Positions 19,711-28,349 of a stretch of DNA of 64,000 nucleotides are shown here, piece after piece. A program made the translations under genes and the position numbers. Where the stretch lies: NCBI RefSeq assembly GCF_008630915.1, contig NZ_CP043909.1, positions 3,100,001-3,164,000 of the forward strand, written 5' to 3'. Below the pieces are notes generated by a model that saw nothing but the letters and a program-made list of their open reading frames with translations, made no database searches and was not told the DNA's origin. How positions within the stretch are numbered: position 1 is the first letter of the stretch; each line of letters begins with the position of its first letter. Source of the DNA: Acinetobacter suaedae (GTDB lineage Bacteria > Pseudomonadota > Gammaproteobacteria > Pseudomonadales > Moraxellaceae).

Positions 19711-19726
19711 AGCAAACTTTGTGCCA
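19711..19726 (-). promoter_or_regulatory. Sigma-54 (-24/-12) promoter of amtB
   Basis: On the minus strand the sequence is TGGCACAAAGTTTGCT, matching the RpoN consensus TGGCAC-N5-TTGCW exactly. It lies 51 bp before the amtB start, beside the glnK stop. It predicts NtrC/RpoN-dependent expression under nitrogen limitation. Confidence 0.75.
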
Positions 19727-19728
19727 AT

Positions 19729-20178
<450 letters not shown>

Positions 20179-20341
20179 CTATTTAAGCGAATAGAAGTAG
20201 ATCATCCATTGAAAATAAGTATGATTTGCCAAGATTTAATTAGATTTCTCAGTCATCTCTCAAGCTACTCAGCAGTGCTAGAGGATTCTAACAAGCAATG
20301 GTACACTGAGCAGCAAATATACATAACCTATTGAGCACTTT

Positions 20342-20569
20342 ATGATTGAAACTCTTTTACAAGCAATTTTGCAACAAGTTGATCAGCCTAAAAAAGACTT
20401 AGAAAAAAACTTGCGAGCATTATTAAATGAAAGTATCGAAAAATTGGATCTGGTTTCTAAGCAAGAGCTTGATCGCCAAAGAACAGCTTTAAATTTAGCA
20501 AATCAGCGCCTCACCGAATTACAGCAACAGATGAAAACTTTAGAGGAAATGGTGCAGAACAAAAAATAA
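20342..20569 (+). CDS. ubiK: UbiK-family ubiquinone biosynthesis accessory factor
   Basis: A 75-residue BMFP/YqiC-type protein: an amphipathic N-terminal helix (MIETLLQAILQQVD) and a C-terminal coiled coil (QRLTELQQQMKTLEEMVQ). In enterobacteria UbiK binds UbiJ and membranes and aids aerobic ubiquinone synthesis. The cluster glnK-amtB / ubiK-comM resembles that in pseudomonads. No terminator separates it from comM 69 bp downstream. Confidence 0.85.
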   Translation: MIETLLQAILQQVDQPKKDLEKNLRALLNESIEKLDLVSKQELDRQRTALNLANQRLTELQQQMKTLEEMVQNKK

Positions 20570-20638
20570 GCACCAACTCGGTGCAAAAAGCACCTTGAAA
20601 TGATTAAAAATAAAGCACCACAATGGAACAACAATAAA

Positions 20639-21477
20639 ATGTCTTTTGCAAAAATTTATACGAGGGGATTATTGGGGCTACATGCACCCCAAATCGAGGT
20701 CGAAGTTCATATCAGCTCAGGGCTACCCTCTTTGACCATCGTTGGTTTACCCGAAGCTGCTGTCCGAGAAAGCAAAGATCGTGTTCGCTCAGCAATTATC
20801 AATAGTGGATTCTTGTTTCCAACCAAACGCTTAACCATTAATTTAGCGCCAGCAGATTTACCTAAAGACGGCTCTCGCCTCGATTTACCGATTGCACTGG
20901 GTATTTTGATTGCTTCAGGGCAATTACCAGAACAATGTACAGAGGGGTTTGAATTTATTGGTGAATTAGCACTTGATGGTCATTTACGCCCAATTTCTGG
21001 TGCATTGACCATAGCAATGGCCTGTCAGCAAGCCAAGCATCGTATGTTACTCCCGGCTGCAAACTTAGATGAGGCCAGTCAACTCCCAAACTTCGAAGTA
21101 TATGCGGCTCAACACCTTCAAGAAGTTTGTGCACATTTTTTGGGCAACACCAAGCTCAGTGCTGCACCACAACGAGAAAATATCAACAGCTCACAATATC
21201 AATTTGATCTCGCCGATGTGAAAGGACAACTTCGCCCTCGCCGTGCACTCGAAATTGCGGCCGCAGGTGGTCATTCATTACTGTTCAAAGGTCCACCAGG
21301 TACGGGTAAAACCTTGCTCGCCTCGCGTTTGGCTTCTATTCTGCCACCTCTCAATGCTCAAGAAAATTTGGAAGTTGCGAGTATTTACTCTGTGGCAAAT
21401 GCTCCACACCATTTTGGGCAACGCCCTTTCCGTGCCCCACACCACACTGCATCTGCAATTGCATTAGTCGGAGGTGG
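20639..21477 (+). pseudogene. comM: comM, 5' fragment interrupted by transposon
   Basis: ComM is a YifB-type AAA+ branch-migration helicase that extends heteroduplex during natural transformation. This fragment starts at the family start MSFAKIYTRGLLGLHAPQIE (ATG 20639) and covers the N-terminal LonC-like domain and the AAA+ Walker A motif GPPGTGKTLLAS. It breaks at AIALVGGG, just before Walker B. Reading runs into the transposon and stops at 21499 after VKNRIF. Removing the element and one GGTGG copy joins it in frame to 34147-34800, giving 495 residues. Confidence 0.93.
21473..21477. repeat. Target site duplication, left copy (GGTGG)
   Basis: GGTGG immediately before the left transposon end; the same 5 bp follow the right end at 34147-34151. 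The flanking A and T are also shared by chance (AGGTGGT), but only this placement gives symmetric TGT...ACA ends. Confidence 0.9.
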
Positions 21478-21487
21478 TGTAAAGAAC
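21478..21487 (+). repeat. Left terminal inverted repeat
   Basis: TGTAAAGAAC, a perfect inverse of the right end GTTCTTTACA at 34137-34146. Confidence 0.9.
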
Positions 21488-21530
21488 CGGATTTTTTGAT
21501 ATTAAGTTTAAATTTGTTCTAAATAATTGC

Positions 21531-21554
21531 AATTAGCCAAAATGAATGAAATTA
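21531..21554 (+). repeat. Left subterminal repeat, probable transposase binding site
   Basis: A 24-bp stretch (AATTAGCC...GAAATTA) recurs with few mismatches in inverse orientation at the right end (34090-34112). It lies 53 bp inside the left end. Tn7-like ends carry several TnsB sites, and this is the best visible candidate. Confidence 0.6.
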
Positions 21555-21588
21555 TATCTTTAATATTTCATCAATAAAAATTTAAAAA

Positions 21589-23337
21589 ATGTTAGAGATA
21601 GTTGATTTTCCTCATGATAATAATTTTTGGAAAGTAGAGTGGCTTGGTGGCGTCTATAATGATATGGATGGTGAACCACGTATTAGAATTTATTTAGCAC
21701 AGATCAAACCAAATATAGAGCGTAAACATACATTATCAAATACATCACTAGAAACCTTTAACAATCAATACATCAGCTCAGTTCATGATATCAAAATTGG
21801 GTTAATTCAGTTTGTTACTATAGGATCTGTTTGGAGAAATGGCATTAGAGACATTTCTTTTACATCACAATATCAACAATTTACATTTAATTCAGATACC
21901 GAACGAGAGGTTTGTTATCAACATATAAATGGAAGTGTTGCTGAAACTGGTTTAAACCATACCACCGAATGGAATAACCATCTTACAAATCGTTATTATC
22001 TTATTACTAATAGTGAAGCTAGAAGTGCTGGAAACTACTTAAATGTTTTTTATGATACGAATAATTTTTCAAGAATATATATACCCTCAATAGTTATATT
22101 TCAATCATGTTATGTAACTTCTCCTAAAGCTGCTCGACATATAATTTTTGGGCAAATTGGTAAACTACTTGACCTAGATTCATCTGGATTTATTAATAAT
22201 AAGACTTTTAGGATTCACCTACATAGAGACTTCAAAGACATTGAAGCACCTATGATCGCAAATATTGCTACCAACCTTGTAGCAAAGATTGAGTTGAGAA
22301 CATTAAGACAATCATTATTAAAAGAGTCTAATTCAATTGAGACTCCTTATCCTAAAAGAATAAAAATCTCCTTTCCTTTTTCAAAAGAATTTAGCTTAAA
22401 AGTAAAAGGGAAATATATTATGGATAATAATAAAGCCTATGGTTTCCTAGTTACTGAAATAATTGAATTTATAACTGAATTTGAATTTTCAAAATTAATA
22501 ATTCTTAGAAAAAATTCAAATCAAAAAGGAAAAGAACAAGCAGAAAATATGCAAGCTGCATATGAAGGAGGAACAGGGCAGCCTCCACAAAAATTGGATA
22601 ATCCACAGAATAAAGATGATCAGTCTGAACTATTAAATTTCACCGATGATCAAGTCTCAAGCCAATATCAAAATCAAAAACTTGATTTTACGTTGTGCGC
22701 AAATATTTCAGACTTAGAGATATTAAAAGAAGAAAAAGATATACAACGGTATCAAAATGCATCATTTACAAATTTGAATCTAGAATATACCAATAACGTA
22801 AGTACTGGGCCAGTAGTAAATTCAACTAATGGAGTATCAGAATTACAAATAGAGCCAAATCTACCAGTTGATCTAGAATATTTTTTTGACGTTTTAGAAA
22901 TTTTGAATAACTTAGGATATAAATTTGAAACTATTGCTGTTAATAATGCAAAAGAACATCCTAGAGGAATTATTAATCAATTCAATAGATTCATAAAGAA
23001 TCTTCATAAATGGCATTTACAAGATGATGATCAAAAACCAAGACCATTTATAGTTGCTGAGATGGAATTTAAAGGATCTTTTTATTATTTAATTGATATT
23101 GCACCAAGAAAGGGCGCTGCTTTATCAGCTCAGTTAATACGAGCTCATACAGGTGAGAAAATCTTAGATATAGCATTCAAAATCCTATTGAATGATTTAG
23201 TAAGAACGACACCAAAAGGATGGGCGGTGCTTGACCAAGTTAAATATGCACAAAAATGGGAACATCATAGAATAGAACATAACAGAAGTAACAGAACTGA
23301 ACTGGTTGCTAAAAACATTATAAGAAAGCTACTTTAG
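21589..23337 (+). CDS. tnsE: TnsE-like transposition protein (left end, alone)
   Basis: A 582-residue protein. Segments align by eye with Tn7 TnsE (538 residues): YIPSIVIFQSCYVTSPKAAR with the YHIPQLELARSLFLI region; FSLKVKGKYIMDNNKAYGFL with the WKLHVKGRSSNEDKDYLVEE region; and the C-terminal domain YFFDVLEILNNLGYKFE with the FDELLSILKTKFAC region, through a final WEHHRIEH. TnsE directs Tn7 to conjugating plasmids and replication forks through the sliding clamp. Residues 305-400 form a low-complexity linker. The start at 21589 has no obvious Shine-Dalgarno, so initiation is uncertain. Unlike Tn7, where tnsE ends the tnsABCDE operon, this gene reads inward from the opposite end. Confidence 0.75.
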   Translation: MLEIVDFPHDNNFWKVEWLGGVYNDMDGEPRIRIYLAQIKPNIERKHTLSNTSLETFNNQYISSVHDIKIGLIQFVTIGSVWRNGIRDISFTSQYQQFTFNSDTEREVCYQHINGSVAETGLNHTTEWNNHLTNRYYLITNSEARSAGNYLNVFYDTNNFSRIYIPSIVIFQSCYVTSPKAARHIIFGQIGKLLDLDSSGFINNKTFRIHLHRDFKDIEAPMIANIATNLVAKIELRTLRQSLLKESNSIETPYPKRIKISFPFSKEFSLKVKGKYIMDNNKAYGFLVTEIIEFITEFEFSKLIILRKNSNQKGKEQAENMQAAYEGGTGQPPQKLDNPQNKDDQSELLNFTDDQVSSQYQNQKLDFTLCANISDLEILKEEKDIQRYQNASFTNLNLEYTNNVSTGPVVNSTNGVSELQIEPNLPVDLEYFFDVLEILNNLGYKFETIAVNNAKEHPRGIINQFNRFIKNLHKWHLQDDDQKPRPFIVAEMEFKGSFYYLIDIAPRKGAALSAQLIRAHTGEKILDIAFKILLNDLVRTTPKGWAVLDQVKYAQKWEHHRIEHNRSNRTELVAKNIIRKLL

Positions 23338-23358
23338 GCAAATTTGTACAAGTTTGTT

Positions 23359-24234
23359 TTACTTTTTATATTTTTTAAACACATATGTATCAGCACTGGA
23401 GACATTAAAATATTGGGAAGCATGTTCTTCATAAATATCTTTCCCTCTTACAAGAGTTGCAAAAAAATATTTTTTATATTTATTATCTTTATCATAAACA
23501 ACACCTATAAACTCTTTATGTTTGAAATCTACTAATAAAATTTTATCAAAAGGATTTTTTTGAACTTTCAAATAATCAGAAAGTTTTTGAGCAAGATCTA
23601 AGTACAGGTTCTTACTCTCAAATGATTGGCAATGCAAAATCAATAAAGTTTTCGGATACTTTTTTGAATATACTTCATTGAATCTTTTAATTTTTGGGTG
23701 TATGGCATTCTGACAAAATTGATTATTAATTATAGTCTTGTCTAAGAAATATGTATTGTTCTCTCGATTTTTGATAGCAAGTATTTTATCTCTTTTTGCT
23801 TTCGACAAACTTTTGATAAAAATATTATAAAGCTTTTTGTTTGAGGTGGTTTTAACTGAATATTCTTTATGTAGTTCAATAAAACCATCACTTTTACTAA
23901 CATCTACTATTTTTATTCTCTTCAATAATTCGATATCTTTAGATTTTAATCCTAATATACTATTACTACTATTTTGTTTAAAAAATAAATACCAATCTTC
24001 GAGGTTAATATCAAAATTTGTATTTTTATCCATAATAAGTTGTTGATTATCTATTGCAGTTATTTCGACCCCAATTCGTTCTTTGTTCACCAATTCAATT
24101 GCAAAATCTGGCTTATCAACTTGATCTCGTATTAGAGTAATTGGACCAAAAAAAGACTCTAACTTCTTTTTACATAATGCAAAAGCAATTACTTCTTCAG
24201 AAGTATTTTCCATTCGACTCATCTTTTCATTCAC
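23359..24234 (-). CDS. Cargo protein with PD-(D/E)xK-like ExT motif
   Basis: A 291-residue cytosolic protein without a recognised family. Residues 41-59 read KPDFAIELVNKERIGVEIT: a PDF then E-x-T spacing as in many restriction-endonuclease-fold proteins, where Asp43 and Glu57 would bind metal and Thr59 would replace the usual Lys. The rest is Lys-rich alpha/beta. It is convergent with tnsE (21 bp apart) and lies 18 bp downstream of the Nudix gene on the same strand, so likely co-transcribed. Alternative starts at 24222 and 24213 are possible. A nuclease or defence role is inference only. Confidence 0.6.
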   Translation of the reverse strand: MNEKMSRMENTSEEVIAFALCKKKLESFFGPITLIRDQVDKPDFAIELVNKERIGVEITAIDNQQLIMDKNTNFDINLEDWYLFFKQNSSNSILGLKSKDIELLKRIKIVDVSKSDGFIELHKEYSVKTTSNKKLYNIFIKSLSKAKRDKILAIKNRENNTYFLDKTIINNQFCQNAIHPKIKRFNEVYSKKYPKTLLILHCQSFESKNLYLDLAQKLSDYLKVQKNPFDKILLVDFKHKEFIGVVYDKDNKYKKYFFATLVRGKDIYEEHASQYFNVSSADTYVFKKYKK

Positions 24235-24252
24235 CTTAACGATAGAATCAAT

Positions 24253-24651
24253 TTAAAGAGTTTGTTGTAATAAATTAACTATAGGTATATCTGCTGCAGC
24301 CCAATCAAGTGATGTAAGCTCTGGAGCTTTCATCCAAATAATTTTTTCATGTTCTAAATTACTCAAATTGTTATTATCGATTAAATTGCAGGCAAAAAAA
24401 GTAATCTCAACATTAAAGTCTGGATAACAATGTTTCACTTTTTTAATTTTTTTTTGGACAACTATCTTAACACCAAGTTCTTCATAAATTTCTCGAACTA
24501 CTGCGTCCTGCAAAGTTTCACCTTCCTCGATCTTACCACCAGGAAATTCATACTTCATAGATAAATAACTGTATTTGTTTTCTTTTCTTTGAGCACAAAG
24601 ATATAAACCATCTTTTTGAATGACTGCCGCAGCGACTTTAATGAAATCCAA
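24253..24651 (-). CDS. Nudix hydrolase (MutT-like)
   Basis: A 132-residue protein with a perfect Nudix box GKIEEGETLQDAVVREIYEE-LGV at about residues 39-61, preceded by KYEFPGGK, the layout of MutT and CTP-pyrophosphohydrolase-type enzymes that hydrolyse (oxidised or modified) nucleoside triphosphates. It starts at TTG 24651, supported by GGAG about 9 nt upstream. Unlike housekeeping mutT it lies inside the transposon, upstream of the nuclease-like gene and near the pyrimidine-modifying operon, so a role in that pathway or in defence is possible. Confidence 0.85.
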   Translation of the reverse strand: MDFIKVAAAVIQKDGLYLCAQRKENKYSYLSMKYEFPGGKIEEGETLQDAVVREIYEELGVKIVVQKKIKKVKHCYPDFNVEITFFACNLIDNNNLSNLEHEKIIWMKAPELTSLDWAAADIPIVNLLQQTL

Positions 24652-24689
24652 ATTATAATGCTCCGACCGAAAGATAATGATAGAATCTC

Positions 24690-24708
24690 CTTAAGTATAT
24701 ACTTTAAG
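24690..24708. promoter_or_regulatory. Palindromic operator candidate before the toxin-antitoxin pair
   Basis: CTTAAGTATATACTTTAAG, a near-perfect palindrome centred on GTATATAC in the divergent gap between the Nudix gene and the toxin gene, 17 bp before the toxin start. Such repeats are usual HigA-type autoregulation sites. Confidence 0.5.
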
Positions 24709-24724
24709 ACACAAAGGTTCATCA

Positions 24725-25045
24725 ATGATAATTTCGTTCAGATCAAGAGAACTGAGGGATAATGCATTAAATGAGTTCATCAGCCTATTTGAGTACTCTG
24801 CACATATTGTTGATAAATTGAAATTTTTTCTTTTGGTCTTAAATTCCAGTCAAAATGTTGTTGAATTTCCCTTACAACACACCTTAAGTTTTCATGGTGA
24901 AAATTTAGAAATTTCTTTAGACGAAAATACAAGTATTATATTCAAACAAGCACATAAGAATGTTGCTGTTGCTGCTGATGGTTCACTTCCTTGGGAAAAA
25001 GTGACACGTTTACAGTTAATCGAGGTGAGGAATACAACATGTTAA
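24725..25045 (+). CDS. RelE/HigB-like toxin candidate
   Basis: A 106-residue protein beginning MIISFRSRELRDNAL, the usual start of RelE/HigB-type mRNA interferases, with a central hydrophobic/beta pattern (LEISLDENTSIIFKQAH) and a final strand LQLIEVR. The C-terminal region diverges from textbook HigB and catalytic residues are not obvious. It overlaps the next gene by 7 nt (ATGTTAA), the toxin-first order of higBA. AAAGG lies 6 nt before the ATG. The family assignment is moderate. Confidence 0.6.
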   Translation: MIISFRSRELRDNALNEFISLFEYSAHIVDKLKFFLLVLNSSQNVVEFPLQHTLSFHGENLEISLDENTSIIFKQAHKNVAVAADGSLPWEKVTRLQLIEVRNTTC

Positions 25046-26151
25046 ATAGTGAATTCCAGCCAAATTGGATTTATCCTCCATCTAAAATTGTTGAGAATTT
25101 TATTGTATTAAATCAAGTTGATACTTCAAAATTACACTCGAGAACTCAGAAAGTACTCCATGACTTGGTAAACAAGAATACCCCTATAGATATAAATATT
25201 TCGAAAATCTTAGAAGAAACTATTGGCGGTACAGCTCAATTTTGGCTTAACATTCAACACCAGTTTACATTAAATACTCTAAGAATAGAAAATAGTCATG
25301 TAGATAATAACTTTAACGATTATAGAGGTTTAATAACAGAGTTAAAAAAAACTGATTGGATACCAAAATCAAATTATGATTATTTGGATCAAGTCCATCT
25401 TAAATCCTTTTTTGGTATTTCTGAATTTAGTATATTAACTAAAAAATATATCATTCAGCATAACTTACGAATTAAGTTCAAAAATATTGGGAAATATAGC
25501 TCATCAGAATTAAACATTGCAACACTTGTAAGAAAAGCCGAATTAGAAGCAAAAAAACAATTAATTACAAAACAATGGGATAAAGCTTTATTTCTTGAAA
25601 AACTTCAAGAAATCAAAAAACTCTCTAAAGTTAGGAAATTTAATGACTTTAAGTTAGAGCTTCAAAATATTTGCAATCAATGTGGTGTAGCTTTCATTGT
25701 ATTAGATACATTAAATAAGTCGCCTATTCGTGGTATTTCGAAGTTTATAAATAATCATACTGGACTAATTATAATTACGACAAAATACAACCAAGATGAT
25801 GTCTTTTGGCAAACTTTTTTTCATGAAGCAGGACATTTAGTATTACATTCCAAAGAAATGGTTTTCGCGGATCAAGGTGCTCCTGCGGAAAAAGTAACAA
25901 CTGAGGAATTAGAAACTCAAGCAGATAATTTCATGCTTTCACAAATTTTATATCCTTATACAAATGAAGATGTTATAAGTATGTTTAATAAAAAATTAAT
26001 GTACTCAGCCAAAGAAAAAAGTTGGAGAAATATTTGTCAAATTGCAAGACAAATTAATATTTCTCCAAGTCTTTTAACAGGTATTTTGAAACTACAAGGA
26101 ATAATTCCTTATAACTATTTTACCAATGGGCACAACAAAATTTATGACTAA
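25039..26151 (+). CDS. HigA/ImmA-IrrE-type antitoxin with zinc protease motif
   Basis: A 370-residue protein. The N-terminus (LNSEFQPNWIYPPSKIVENF...NISKILEETIGGTAQFWLNI) resembles the HigA/VapI Xre-type HTH, including GGTAQFWLNIQ. The C-terminal half has the ImmA/IrrE metallopeptidase motif FFHEAGHLVLHS (HExxH at 262-266). Such fusions act as antitoxins or regulators in RelE/HigB-like pairs. I start at ATG 25039 because GAGGTGAGG lies just upstream; the longer TTG frame from 24991 overlaps the toxin gene. Convergent, and overlapping by 4 nt, with the aGPT-PPlase3 gene. Confidence 0.75.
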   Translation: MLNSEFQPNWIYPPSKIVENFIVLNQVDTSKLHSRTQKVLHDLVNKNTPIDINISKILEETIGGTAQFWLNIQHQFTLNTLRIENSHVDNNFNDYRGLITELKKTDWIPKSNYDYLDQVHLKSFFGISEFSILTKKYIIQHNLRIKFKNIGKYSSSELNIATLVRKAELEAKKQLITKQWDKALFLEKLQEIKKLSKVRKFNDFKLELQNICNQCGVAFIVLDTLNKSPIRGISKFINNHTGLIIITTKYNQDDVFWQTFFHEAGHLVLHSKEMVFADQGAPAEKVTTEELETQADNFMLSQILYPYTNEDVISMFNKKLMYSAKEKSWRNICQIARQINISPSLLTGILKLQGIIPYNYFTNGHNKIYD

Positions 26152-27032
26152 CCAGTATAATATTCATATTTATCAGGCAGTTTTTGCCAATTACATAAAG
26201 CATCTTCCATTTCCTGATAACCTACACCCAGAAAATCAGCAAGGTTTATAGCAACAGCATCCAATTCTTTACCTGATTTGTTACCAAAAAGTAGCCTAGC
26301 CCCTTTTATTGGACCAGTAGAACCAGAAATGTAACAATTATCTGCTTTAATATCAGCCAATCCTGTTTTATATAACATTGATAAATAATCAAATTTTGCT
26401 AATCGTCCAAAAGAAAAGATTGGGATTGTTTTATAAAGATTTGAAAACAAATCTTCTGCAGATAAGCTATTCGATCTAAATAAGTTTGAATGCCCTCCAT
26501 TTGTATTCACCCAATCCATATATGTTTGAAAGGCATCCACTATATGATTAACTGAAACATATTTTCGATGATTTCCAAATTTTATTTTTTCGTTACTATT
26601 TTCATAATTATTAACCCAAGAAGTTATCAGTGTTGGATTTCTATTTATATTTGCCCAAGTAATGATTGGGTTTTTCTTTAGATTTCCATACAATAATTTA
26701 GTGAACTTCCACTTGGAATGGTAATTTTCACCAGTGAAAACTAATAAAAATGTAAGCCAGCAAGCTTCATCATAATCATGATTTTTTAAATAAAGTATTG
26801 CTCTAATTGGATCAAATAATCCATTATGAGGATCGGCTCGACTTGGACTAATCGTACGTTCTTCTAAAATTCTAAAATAGTCTACACGATTTACACTATC
26901 TACTAATTGCCTAGCTAATACGTCAATCTGTATTGGAGAGTGTGTGCCTGGCAGGGCCGTAATATTTAAACTAAAATCGTTAATCTTTTGCACTAAGTCA
27001 TTAGCTAATCTATCTTTTTTATAAAATTTCAT
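26148..27032 (-). CDS. Alpha-glutamyl/putrescinyl thymine pyrophosphorylase clade 3 homologue
   Basis: A 294-residue protein matching my recollection of the aGPT-PPlase clade 3 family: FDPIRAILYLKNHDYDEACW, KFGNHRKYVSVNHIVDAF, GRLAKFDYLSMLYKTGLADI, GSTGPIKGARLLFGNKSG and EMEDALCNWQKLP. Relatives in clade 1/2 from hypermodified phages act on 5-hydroxymethyl-dU in DNA (some shown to be 5-hmdU DNA kinases). The clade 3 activity is, to my knowledge, not established. Its start overlaps the ThyA-like stop by 14 nt, with AAGGGG 7 nt upstream, so the two are translationally coupled. Confidence 0.75.
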   Translation of the reverse strand: MKFYKKDRLANDLVQKINDFSLNITALPGTHSPIQIDVLARQLVDSVNRVDYFRILEERTISPSRADPHNGLFDPIRAILYLKNHDYDEACWLTFLLVFTGENYHSKWKFTKLLYGNLKKNPIITWANINRNPTLITSWVNNYENSNEKIKFGNHRKYVSVNHIVDAFQTYMDWVNTNGGHSNLFRSNSLSAEDLFSNLYKTIPIFSFGRLAKFDYLSMLYKTGLADIKADNCYISGSTGPIKGARLLFGNKSGKELDAVAINLADFLGVGYQEMEDALCNWQKLPDKYEYYTG

Positions 27033-28029
27033 TATTAAACCCCTTATGAACTAATTCATCACATTTTTTTGCTAAAAAGTAAATTACTGGATCACTTTGA
27101 CATAAATCTTTTAACAATTTTAAAGTTTCTAAGTCTTCTTTTTTAAAGAAATAATATGCAAATAAAATAACGGCTAACTCTTTCCAAAAGGGATCTTTTA
27201 GATCATTTACTTCTAATACAGATAAATTGACACCTAATCTAAGTGATTGTTCTATTTTAATAATTTTAGGTAATTCTTCGTCGATAAGGGTTGGCTCTAA
27301 TGGAAACATTCCTGTTATATTCTGCCACCCTTCATTACCTAAATAATGCCTAATGTCAGGTAAATCTTTGCTATAAATATGTAAGCTACCAACTATATGA
27401 GTATATTCCCCAAGTTGAAGGTTTGGAAAAAAACTGACTAACTTCGTATACATAATTTCTTGAATTAATGTAAAGCTAAATACATCATGTACTAAACCAA
27501 TAGCAGCATCATTAGATCTCATTGTTGTAGTTAGGTGTAATCTATCATCTCTTATAAAAAACTGTAAAAAACATGTACATGGTATATCCCTATGGTCTTG
27601 TCGTAATAAGTCATCTTTTGAATAAATTGCAATTACAGCTCTACGACTAGTTGGTTTTTCCTTCAAGACTTCTATGATCTTGTTAAACTGGCTATTTTCA
27701 CCAAAAATTCTCGGACCATATGCACCAAATGCAGGTAACACTTCAGTTTTATCATATCCAATGAATTTTCTATAATTTGCTATATAGTATTCAATAAAAT
27801 CAAGTTCATCACTTCCATTTAAATACCAAAAAAACTCCCCAATACAACTTATAAGTTTACTTCTAGTTTCAGATATACTTAGCCTAGATCTAGGGTTCTC
27901 AAGTGTCAGAATGGCATTTCTTATTTCAAAATTATCCCCCTTTGATGCAGTAAGTTCATCACCACTTTCTAATATAGAGGTATAAGTAGTATTCAATAAA
28001 TCATCTAATGTTTTTTCTCTAATATGCAT
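27019..28029 (-). CDS. Thymidylate-synthase-like pyrimidine (hydroxy)methylase, dCMP-type
   Basis: A 336-residue ThyA homologue. Catalytic Cys151 (DIPCTCFLQF), the phosphate-binding arginine pair (SRRAVIAI) and the RSxD..G loop (RSNDAAIGLVHDVF) align with E. coli ThyA without gaps. At the base-recognition position, Asn177 in ThyA, this protein has Asp182. Asp there is found in phage dCMP hydroxymethylases and converts ThyA preference from dUMP to dCMP. The His/Tyr pair (SLHIYS) is kept. The C-terminus carries an extra helical segment of about 60 residues. So it is a base-modification enzyme rather than a housekeeping ThyA. Second gene of the DUF4031 operon. Confidence 0.85.
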   Translation of the reverse strand: MHIREKTLDDLLNTTYTSILESGDELTASKGDNFEIRNAILTLENPRSRLSISETRSKLISCIGEFFWYLNGSDELDFIEYYIANYRKFIGYDKTEVLPAFGAYGPRIFGENSQFNKIIEVLKEKPTSRRAVIAIYSKDDLLRQDHRDIPCTCFLQFFIRDDRLHLTTTMRSNDAAIGLVHDVFSFTLIQEIMYTKLVSFFPNLQLGEYTHIVGSLHIYSKDLPDIRHYLGNEGWQNITGMFPLEPTLIDEELPKIIKIEQSLRLGVNLSVLEVNDLKDPFWKELAVILFAYYFFKKEDLETLKLLKDLCQSDPVIYFLAKKCDELVHKGFNNEIL

Positions 28030-28040
28030 TTAATTGCCAA

Positions 28041-28349
28041 TTAAAATAATTCTCCTTGTAGCATATTATACCTTTTTGTAGCACTTTGGTTAAGCAACTC
28101 AATTTTTAATTTTTTCCCGCATTCTATAATTTTGGCCCTCTCAGTAGGAACAGCTCCATAAGTGATCGCTTTTGTCCTAATTTCAACGGTAACATCATAA
28201 TGCGGATATGTAGCTGTTCGATGAAACCAACAACGTTTTACACCAATATACAATGCAAAATCATGTAATTCATCAAGACTATCTGCCATTAAATGACACC
28301 ACTCTTTTCCTTTATGTTTGATGCGCATGTTATCTACATAGATAGCCAT
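28041..28349 (-). CDS. DUF4031 domain protein
   Basis: A 102-residue protein with the DUF4031 pattern: AIYVDNMRIKHKGKEWCHLM, ADSLDELHDFA, WFHRTATYPHYDVT and AITYGAVP. The function of the family is unknown; conserved Asp, His and Tyr residues suggest a small enzyme. I start at the second Met (28349) because AAGGGG lies 7 nt before it. The ThyA-like gene begins 11 nt after the stop, making a three-gene operon. Confidence 0.75.
   Translation of the reverse strand: MAIYVDNMRIKHKGKEWCHLMADSLDELHDFALYIGVKRCWFHRTATYPHYDVTVEIRTKAITYGAVPTERAKIIECGKKLKIELLNQSATKRYNMLQGELF

Noticed and set aside
23344..23535. 63-residue open frame
   Set aside because: It is the antisense shadow of the 291-residue cargo gene.
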